From positions 1,610,473 to 1,674,472 of the forward strand of contig CP075528.1 of the NCBI GenBank assembly GCA_025808875.1: a stretch of 64,000 nt of DNA. Direction: 5' to 3'. This DNA is from Enhydrobacter sp. GTDB lineage: Bacteria; Pseudomonadota; Alphaproteobacteria; Reyranellales; Reyranellaceae. The notes beneath the pieces were generated by a model, which made no database searches, was not told where the DNA came from, and was given only the letters and a program-made list of their open reading frames with translations. Shown here one piece after another: positions 15,897-24,000 of this stretch. The translations under genes and the position numbers were made by a program. Within the stretch, counting starts at the first letter, position 1. Every line of letters starts with the position of its first letter.

Positions 15897-17546
15897 ATGA
15901 GCTACTACGATCTCGGTGCCTATCGCCGTCCCGTCACCACCAAGTCGCCGGAAGCGCAGCTTTGGTTCGATCGCGGCCTGAATTGGCTCTATGGCTTCAA
16001 TCATGCCGAGGCGATCAAGTGCTTCGCCAAGGCCCTTGAGCACGATCCCGCCTGTGCGATGGCGCACTGGGGCGTCTCCTACGCCGCCGGCCCCAACTAC
16101 AATCTGCCGTGGCATCTCTACGATCCCGTCGGCAAGGGAAGGGCGCTCGCCACCGCCTACGATGCGCTGCAGGCGGCGTTGAAGGTCGCCGACACGGCCA
16201 CGCCCGTCGAGCAGGCGCTGATCCACGCCCTCGAGCTCCGCTATCCGCAACGCGAGCCGATCGACGATCAGTCGGAGTGGGACAAGGCCTTCACGCGGCG
16301 GATGCGCGAGGTCTTCGGCAGGTTTCGCGGTGATCCCGACGTGCGCTGCGTCTTCGTCGACGCGATCATGAACGAGACGCCGTGGCAGATGTGGGATCTC
16401 GGCACCGGCGGTGTCGCCGAGGATGCCGGCACCGCCGAGGCGGTCGAGGTCCTGGAGGCGGCCTTCGCCGATCTGCCGGGCTCGTGGGACCATCCCGGCC
16501 TGCTCCACCTCTACGTCCATCTGATGGAGATGTCGCCGTTCCCGCAGCGCGCGCTCAAGGCCGGCGACCGGCTGCGCGAACTGGTTCCCGATTCGGGGCA
16601 TCTGGTCCACATGCCGACGCACATCGACGTGCTGTGCGGCAACTATCACGACGTCGTCGTCTACAACCAGAAGGCCGTCGTCGCTGACCGCAAGTATCTC
16701 GCGCGCGAGGGCGCGATGAACGTCTACTCGCTCTATCGCAACCACAACCACCACTTCGTGGTCTATGGCGCGATGTTCCTCGGCCAGTACGAGCCTGCAA
16801 TCAAGGCAGCGCAGGAGCTCATCGACACCACGCCGGAAGAGGTGCTGCGCATTCCCTCGCCGCCGATGGCTGACTTCATCGAGGGTTTCTTCTCGATGAA
16901 GCAGCATGTCCTCGTGCGCTTCGGCAAATGGCGCGAGATCGTCGCCCAGGAATTGCCGAAGGACCGCGAGCTCTACTGCTCGACCACGGCGATGATGCTC
17001 TATGCCAAGGGGCTGGCGCACTCCGTCCTCGGTGAGATTCCGCAGGCGGAGAAGACGCGGGCGGCCTTCCTCGGGGCCAAGGCGCGCGTGCCGGAAACGC
17101 GGCGCGTCCACAACAACACCGTGTGCGATCTCCTGGAGGTGGCCGAGGAGATGCTGAACGGCGAACTCGAGTACCGCCGCGGCAACTTCGACCAGGCCTT
17201 CGCGCACCTGCGCCGTTCGGTCGAGCTCGAGGATGCGCTGCCCTACGACGAGCCGTGGGGCTGGATGCAGCCGACCCGGCATGCGCTCGGTGCGCTTCTG
17301 CTGGAGCAGGGACGCCTCGCGGAGGCGGAGGCCGTCTATCGCGCCGATCTCGGCTACGACGGCAAGCTCAGCCGCGCCTGCCAGCATCCCGACAACGTGT
17401 GGAGCCTGCACGGTCTGCATGAATGCCTGGTGCGGCGCGGCGACACGACCGAAGCACCGCTGATCAAGGCGCGACTCGATCTGGCACAGGCACGCGCCGA
17501 TACGCCGGTGCGCGCGTCTTGCCTGTGTCGGCGCGAGGCGGCGTAG
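15897..17546 (+). CDS. TPR-repeat protein with conserved histidine-rich motifs
   Basis: A 549-residue helical-repeat protein without signal peptide. TPR-like helices are seen at both ends (AEAIKCFAKALEHDPACAMAHWGVSYA near 40; LEYRRGNFDQAFAHLRRSVELEDA near 425). The centre holds histidine-rich stretches: HLYVHLMEM (about 203-211), GHLVHMPTHIDVLCGNY (about 237-253) and YRNHNHHFVVYGAMFLGQY (about 281-299). Similar GHxxHMPxH stretches occur in other bacterial TPR proteins of unknown role; clustered His could bind metal (inference). It stands alone after a hairpin, with GGGGGAG upstream of the ATG. The C-terminus CLCRREAA is Cys-rich. Confidence 0.82.
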   Translation: MSYYDLGAYRRPVTTKSPEAQLWFDRGLNWLYGFNHAEAIKCFAKALEHDPACAMAHWGVSYAAGPNYNLPWHLYDPVGKGRALATAYDALQAALKVADTATPVEQALIHALELRYPQREPIDDQSEWDKAFTRRMREVFGRFRGDPDVRCVFVDAIMNETPWQMWDLGTGGVAEDAGTAEAVEVLEAAFADLPGSWDHPGLLHLYVHLMEMSPFPQRALKAGDRLRELVPDSGHLVHMPTHIDVLCGNYHDVVVYNQKAVVADRKYLAREGAMNVYSLYRNHNHHFVVYGAMFLGQYEPAIKAAQELIDTTPEEVLRIPSPPMADFIEGFFSMKQHVLVRFGKWREIVAQELPKDRELYCSTTAMMLYAKGLAHSVLGEIPQAEKTRAAFLGAKARVPETRRVHNNTVCDLLEVAEEMLNGELEYRRGNFDQAFAHLRRSVELEDALPYDEPWGWMQPTRHALGALLLEQGRLAEAEAVYRADLGYDGKLSRACQHPDNVWSLHGLHECLVRRGDTTEAPLIKARLDLAQARADTPVRASCLCRREAA

Positions 17547-17801
17547 CGACACGATCCGGTTCACGGGGAGAGTCAGATTCGCGCCCGGCGCCGGAATCGG
17601 GGGGTCGAATCGCCTTCCGATGCAGATGCCATCGGCATCGGACGGAATCCATCGACCCGATTAGGTCCTTGAGGGCCTGCCGAGGTAAAATGCGCCCATG
17701 AGCACCCTGACCACACCCGGCCGCGAGGGCCGCGCGGGATTTCCCGTATCGACGTTCTGTTTCGCGAATCGCCCGCCGACCCGTCCTCCCGACCTGTGAC
17801 C

Positions 17802-17834
17802 GGAGGTTTGCGCAGTTCCCGCAGTTTGCGCAAC
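17802..17834 (+). repeat. 9-bp degenerate tandem repeat, cluster 1
   Basis: Starts GGAGGTTTGCGCAG and continues in 9-base steps GTTTGCGCA, GTTCCCGCA, GTTTGCGCA. It shares GGAGGTTTGCG with cluster 2, about 117 bases downstream, and the unit type with the run at 48229-48254. Confidence 0.65.
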
Positions 17835-17918
17835 GCATTCCGGCAGAGAGTAGGCACACCATCCTGAGGGCGTCTCGGGCAGGTGCCCGCGACGTCGATT
17901 GTCCGGCGACACCCCACT

Positions 17919-17981
17919 GGAGGTTTGCGAGGTTTCCGAGGTTTCCGAGATCGATTTCCGCGATTTCCGCGATTTCCGCGA
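17919..17981 (+). repeat. 9-bp degenerate tandem repeat, cluster 2
   Basis: Starts GGAGGTTTGCGAGG, then GTTTCCGAG twice, then GATTTCCGC in three steps: about six 9-base units of the form GNTTTCCGN. The period is a multiple of three, so all six frames stay open and read as short amino-acid repeats, but no gene is supported. Confidence 0.7.
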
Positions 17982-18032
17982 CGGGGCGCACTCCACTCCA
18001 GGCGGCATCAGTTCCAGCGGAGCGGCCTTGCC

Positions 18033-21000
18033 CTAGAAGGAGAAGCGCACGCGCGCGCCGCCGACGGCCTGGAACTCGGTGCGGGAGAATTCGGTCTCGA
18101 GCTGCAGGCCGATCGTGGTGCGCTCGTTCAGGCGCACGTCGAAGCCCGCCGACAGTATGCCGGCGTTCATGTCGACCTGGCCCGAGGTCAACGCAAAGCC
18201 GCCCTGGGGCAGGTCGGTCAGCGACGCGGTGATGTTGGACTGGCGCACGAAGTAGTGCGCGTAGGCGGCTCGGGCGAAGGCCGAGGTCCCGAGGCCGAAG
18301 ACCGTGCCGAAGTAATTGACGCGTGCGCCGATTTCTCCCCGCGCCGTCATGTTGCTGCCGGCGAGCACGGAGACTCCAGCCGGCGCACCGTTGGACCATT
18401 CCTGGAAGTCGGGATTCCACACGATGCTGCCCTGCAGGGCGGCGCTCGGACCGAAGGTGAAGCCATCGACTCCGTAGAGGTCGACCATGCCTTCGAGGCG
18501 ACCGCCGAGGCCGTGCGTTCGGTACTGCGCCGCCACGTTGTATTGGCCGAGCACCGGAATCTGCCGGTTGGAGATGATGTCCATCGTCGCATAGGACAAT
18601 GCGCCGTTCAGCAGCCACGGTCCGGTCTGCATCTGCGCATAGGTGCCGGCCTGCAGCACTTCGGCGCGGATCGAGGACAGGCCATTGTCGGGCGAGCTCG
18701 ATGCCGAGCCGCCGGAGAAGGCGATACCGAGGCGCACGCCCGGCATCACGCCCTTGTCGAGGCCCACCGAGACGCCGCCAGCCGTGTCGGTGCGCGCGCC
18801 ATCGCCCGTGACTCGCCGCACCAGCCCGAGCGCGCCGATCCAGGCGGTGAGCGGATCGATTCCCATGTCGGGCGTGACGGGACCGAGCGCGCGCTCGTTC
18901 GCGTCGCAGGAGTCGGCCGACGCGCAGGTTTCCGCCGACGGCTGCGTCGCGCGCTGCACGGCGGCGTCGAAGATCACCCGCGTCGATGCGCGGTTGGGAT
19001 CGGTCAGGCTGGAGGTGAACTGTCCGCTGGTCAGCGAGCCCACGGCGCCGACATTGGCATGCACCGCGCCCGAGATCTGGTTGAGCGCCTGCGGCACCGC
19101 GTTGGCGGGCAGGTTGTAGAGCGGGAAGAAGGCCGACACGTTGGCACCCGATGCGACGGCCCGGTCGAGTCCCGCGGCGACGGCCGCCTGGTTCGGCGTC
19201 GGCGACGGGACGATCGGCACGATCGGGGTCGGCGCGAGGGAGAGATACACGTTGTTGGCGTCGTAGGTCACCGTCGGCACGATGCCGGCGCCGAAGGATC
19301 CACTGACCGACGAACTGGTGAAGCTGCCCGTGCGGCCGCCGGCGGCGGTCAGGACGGTGTAGGGGTTGTTGAACGTCGCGCTCAAGGCGACGACCTGCAA
19401 CGCGCCCGACACGGCTGCGCCGCCCGTGACGTTGACCCTGTCGGCAAGCGCGCCGTTAACCCGGATCGTCGTCGTCGAACCCGGGGCAAGCGTGAGGTTG
19501 CCGGCGATCTGCAGGGTTCCGATCGCGGCATTGCCGGCGGCGAGAAAGGCTCCGGCGGCAACGGTCGTGCTCGGCAACGTGCCGATGCCGCCGACCCGCG
19601 CGCCGCTCGCGACGGTGAGGTCGCTGGACGAGGCGATCGAGCCGTCGACCTGCAGCGTGCCCGACGTGACCGAGGTGGCGCCGCCGTAGGTGGACGTGCC
19701 GGTGAGCGTCGTCGTGCCGCTGCCGATGTGGTTCAGCCCGCCGGTGCCCGAGATCGCATTGGCGATCGACACGGTGTCGGAGCGGTTGATCTCGAGCATG
19801 GCATCGTTGACGACGTTGCCGGTGCCGAGCGAGCCGGTAGTGCCGCCCGCGCCGATGCGCAGCGTGCCGTCGGCGATGGTGGTGGTGCCGGAGTATGTGT
19901 TGTTGCCTGTCAGGGTCACGGTGTTCGACACCAGCTTGGTCAGCGCACCCGAGCCGGCGATGGCGTTGGCGATGGTCACGGCATCCGCGCGGTTGATCTG
20001 CAGCGTGCCGTCGTTGACGACGTTGCCGGTGCCCAGCGTGCCGCTGGTGCCGCCCGCGCCGATGCTCAGCGTGCCGCCGGAGATCGTCGTGGTGCCGCTG
20101 TAGGTGTTGGCGCCGGAGAGGCTGGTCGTGCCGGCGCCGATCTGCGCCACCGTTCCGGTCCCGGAGATCGCGCTGCCGACCGTCAGGCCGTTGGAACGGT
20201 TGAACACGAGATTGGCGCTGTTGGTCACGTCGCCGCTCCCCAGCGCGCCGCTGGCGCCGCCGTCGCCGATCTGCAGGGTGCCGCTGGAGATGGTGGTCGT
20301 GCCGTTGTAGGTGCTGTTGCCTGTCAGCGTCGTCGTCCCGGCGCCGATCTGGCTCACGCTGCCGGTGCCAGAGATGATTCCCGGCACGACCAGCGCATCG
20401 GCGCGATTGAACAGCAGGCTGCCGTTGTTGGTCACGTTTCCCGTGCCGAGCGTTCCCGAACCGCCTCCGCTGCCGACCTGCAGGGTGCCGTCGGCGATGG
20501 TCGTCGCGCCGGAATAGCTGTTGTTGCCGGTCAGGGTCACGGTGTTGCCGCCGAGCTTGGCGAGGGCGCCTGCGCCGCTGATCGTGTTGGCCACGGCGAT
20601 GTCGTCGGAACGGTTGAACGCCAGGGTTCCGGTGACTGCGACGTTGCCGGTGCCGAGGCTGCCCGCGGTACCGCCGGCGCCGATCTGCAAAGTACCCTCG
20701 GCGATGGTGGTGAGCCCGCTGTAGCTGTTGTTGCCGGTCAGCGTCAGGACGGTGTTGGTACCCGCCGCCGACTTGGTCAGCGCGCCGGTCCCGGAGATGT
20801 TGTTGGCGATCGTGAGGGCCGCGTCGCTACGGTTGATCTGCAGGATGCCGTCGTTGATCACGTCTCCCGTGCCCAGCGTGCCGGTCGTTCCCGCGGCGCC
20901 GACGACGAGGGTGCCGGCGGCGATGGTCGTGGCTCCGGTGTAGGAGTTGCTGCCGGTCAGGGTCGTGGTGCCGGAGCCCGACTGCGCCACCGAACCGCTG

Positions 21001-24000
21001 CCCGAGATGTCGTTGGCGACCGTCATCGCGTTCGACCGGTCGAGGACGAAATGGCCGTCGTTCGCGACCGCGCCGCTGCCCAGGCTGCCGGTAGTTCCGC
21101 CGCTGCCGATCGCCAGTGTGCCTGCCGCGATCGTCGTCGTCCCGGAATAGGTGTTGTTCGCCGTGAGGGTGAGGACGTTGCTGAGCAGCTTCTCGAGCGA
21201 GCCGGTGCCCGAGATCGCATTGGCGATCGAAAGGTCGTCGGAGCGGTTGATCGCGAGAGTGCCGTTGTTGGCGACGGCGCCCGTGCCGAGGCTGCCGCTG
21301 GTGCCGCCGGCGCCGACCTGCAGCGTGCCGGCCGAGATCGCCGTCGTGCCGGAATAGCTGTTGTCGCCGGTGAGCGTCAGCACGTTGTCGAGCAGCTTGG
21401 CGAGCGAGCCGGTTCCCGAAATGGTGTTGGCGACCGAGATGTCGTCGATCCGGTTGAAGCGCAGGACTCCGCCGGTGGTGACGACCTCGCCGGTGCCGAG
21501 CGAACCCGTCGTGCCGCCGTCGCCGATCTGCAGCGTTCCCTCGGTGATCGTGGTGAGGCCGCTATAGCTGTTGTTGCCGGTGAGCGTCAGGACGGTATTG
21601 GTACCCGCCGCCGACTTGGTGAGCGCGCCGCTGCCGGACAGGTTGTTGGCGATCGTGAGGGCGGCGTCGCTACGGTTGATCAGCAGGGTGGCGTTGTTCA
21701 CCACGTCGCCGGTCCCGAGTGTTCCGATCGTGCCGCCGGCGCCGACGCTCAGCGTGCCGCCCGTGATCGTCGTGACGCCGGTGTAGCTGTTGGCGCCGGT
21801 GAGGCTCGTGGTGCCGTCGCCGAGCTGCGTCACGGTGCCGGAGCCCGAGATCGCGCTGGCCACGGTGAAGGCGTTGGATCGGTTGAACAGCAGGCCCGCG
21901 TCGTTGACGGTGGCGCCTCCCCCGAGCGCGCCCGTCGTGCCGCCATCGCCGATCTGCAGCGCGCCGCCGGCGATCGTGGTGCCGCCGGAGTAGGTGTTGG
22001 CGCCGGTCAGGACGGTGGTGCCGCCGCCGATCTGGCTCACCGCGCCGACGCCGGAAATCGCGCCGGACACCGTCAGCGCATCCGACCGGTTGAAGAGCAG
22101 GCTGCCGGCGTTGGCGACGGTGCCGCCGCCGAGCGAGCCCGACGTGCCGCCGTCGCCCAGTTGCAGCGCGCCGCCGACGGCGATGCTGGTCGCGCCCGTG
22201 TAGCTGTTGTCCGCCGTCAGGGTCAGGGTGTTGGTGCCCTGCTTGCTCAACCCGCCACTGCCCGAGATCTGGTTGGCGACGGCGATGTCGTCGGAGCGGT
22301 TGAAGGACAGCGTCGCGTTGTTGACCACGTCGCCGGTGCCAAGCGAGCCGATGGTGCCGCCGGCGCCGATCGCGAGGGTTCCGGCCGAAATCGTCGTGGT
22401 GCCGGAGTAGCTGTTGCTGCCGGTCAGCGTGACCGTGTTGCCCAGGAGCTTGCTGAGATTGCCCGAGCCGGAGATGTCGTTGTCGACGGTGAAGGCGTTG
22501 GTGCGGTTGAACTGCAGGGTGGCGTCGTTGATCACGGCGCCGGTCCCCAGGGTGCCGGAACTGCCGCCCGCGCCGAGGCTCAGAACGCCGTCGGCGATGG
22601 TCGTCGTGCCACTGTAGGTGTTGGTTCCCGTGAGGCTCGTGATCCCGCTGCCGATCTGGCCGACGCTGCCGCTGCCCGAGATCGCGCTCGCCACGGTGAG
22701 CGCGTCGGAGCGGTTGAAGAGAAGATTGCCGGCGTTGGTGGTGGCGCCGGTCCCGAGCTGTCCGGAGGTGCCACCACTGCCGATCTGCAGGGTGCCGTCG
22801 GCGATGGTCGTCGCGCCGGAATGGGTGTTGTTTCCGGTCAAGGTCACGGTGTTGCCGCCGAGCTTGGCGAGGGCGCCCGCGCCGCTGATCGTGTTGGCAA
22901 TGGCGATGTCGTCGGACCGGTTGAAGGCGAGGGTTCCGCTTACCGCGACGTTGCCGATGCCGAGGCTGCCGGTGGTGCCGCCGTCGCCGATCTGCAGGGT
23001 GCCTGCGGTGATCGTCGTCGTGCCGGCGTAGCTGTTGTCGCCGGTGAGCGTCGCGGTGCCGGCTGCCAGCTTGGTGAGGCCGCCGGATCCCGAGATCTCG
23101 TTGGCGATGGCGATGGCGTCGGAGCGATTGACCTGCAGCGTGGCGTTGTTGACGACGTTGCCGGTGCCGAGGGTCCCGGCCGTGCCGCCGGCGCCGACGC
23201 TCAGGATGCCGGCATCGATGGTCGTGGTGCCGCTGAAGCTGTTCGTTCCGGTCAGGCTCGTCGTGCCCGTTCCGGCGTGGGTCAGGGTGCCGGTGCCGGA
23301 GATCGAGCTCGAAATGGCGAGCGAACCCGTGCGATTGATCACAAGGGCGCCGTCGTTCGTGGTGGCCCCGGTGCCGAGCTGGCCCGCGCCGCCGCCGGCG
23401 CCGATCTGCAGCGTGCCGGTCGAGATCGTGGTGGTGCCGGAGTAGGTGTTGGCGCCCGTCAGGGTCGTCGTGCCGGATCCGGCCTGGCTGACGTTGCCCG
23501 TTCCCGAGACGACGTTGGCGACCGTCATTTCGTCGGAGCGATTGAAGACGAGGATCGCGTTGTTCGTGACGCCCCCGGTGCCGAGGCTGCCCGAGGTGCC
23601 GCCGTCGCCGACCTGCAGCGTTCCCTCGGTGATCGTGGTGATTCCGGAATAGGTGTTGTTGCCGGTGAGCGTCAGCACGTTGTCGAGCAGCTTGCCGAGC
23701 TGGCCCGTGCCGGTGATGGTGTTGGCGACCGAGATGTCGTCCGAGCGGTTGAACTGCAGGATGCCGCCCGACGTGTTGACGTTTCCCGATCCCAGGCTGC
23801 CAGTGGTGCCGCCGTCGCCGATCCGCAGCGTGCCCTCGGTGATCGTCGTCGTGCCGGAGTAGCTGTTGTTGCCCGTCAGGGTCAGGACCGTGCTCGTGCC
23901 GGCCGTCGTCTTGGCCAGCGATCCGGTGCCCGAGATGTCGTTGGCGACGGTGACGTCGTTCGAGCGGTTGACCTGGAGGATCGAGTTGTTGACGACGGCA

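Larger units (their letters stand above)
17547..18032. other. Intergenic stretch without a convincing gene
   Basis: 486 bases between the TPR gene and the 3' end of the autotransporter. No open frame here has a believable family match. It holds two clusters of 9-bp degenerate tandem repeats (listed separately) at 17802-17834 and 17919-17981. The first cluster comes six bases after a TGA (17797-17799) ending a 32-codon frame from 17701; that arrangement resembles the end of the DUF3987 gene near 48.25 kb. Confidence 0.6.

Noticed and set aside
17464-18618. Minus-strand frame through the intergenic 9-bp repeats with Cys/Asn-rich repeats such as NCGNCAN
   Set aside because: The amino-acid repeats arise from the 9-bp tandem DNA repeats; it overlaps the autotransporter and TPR genes and shows no domain.
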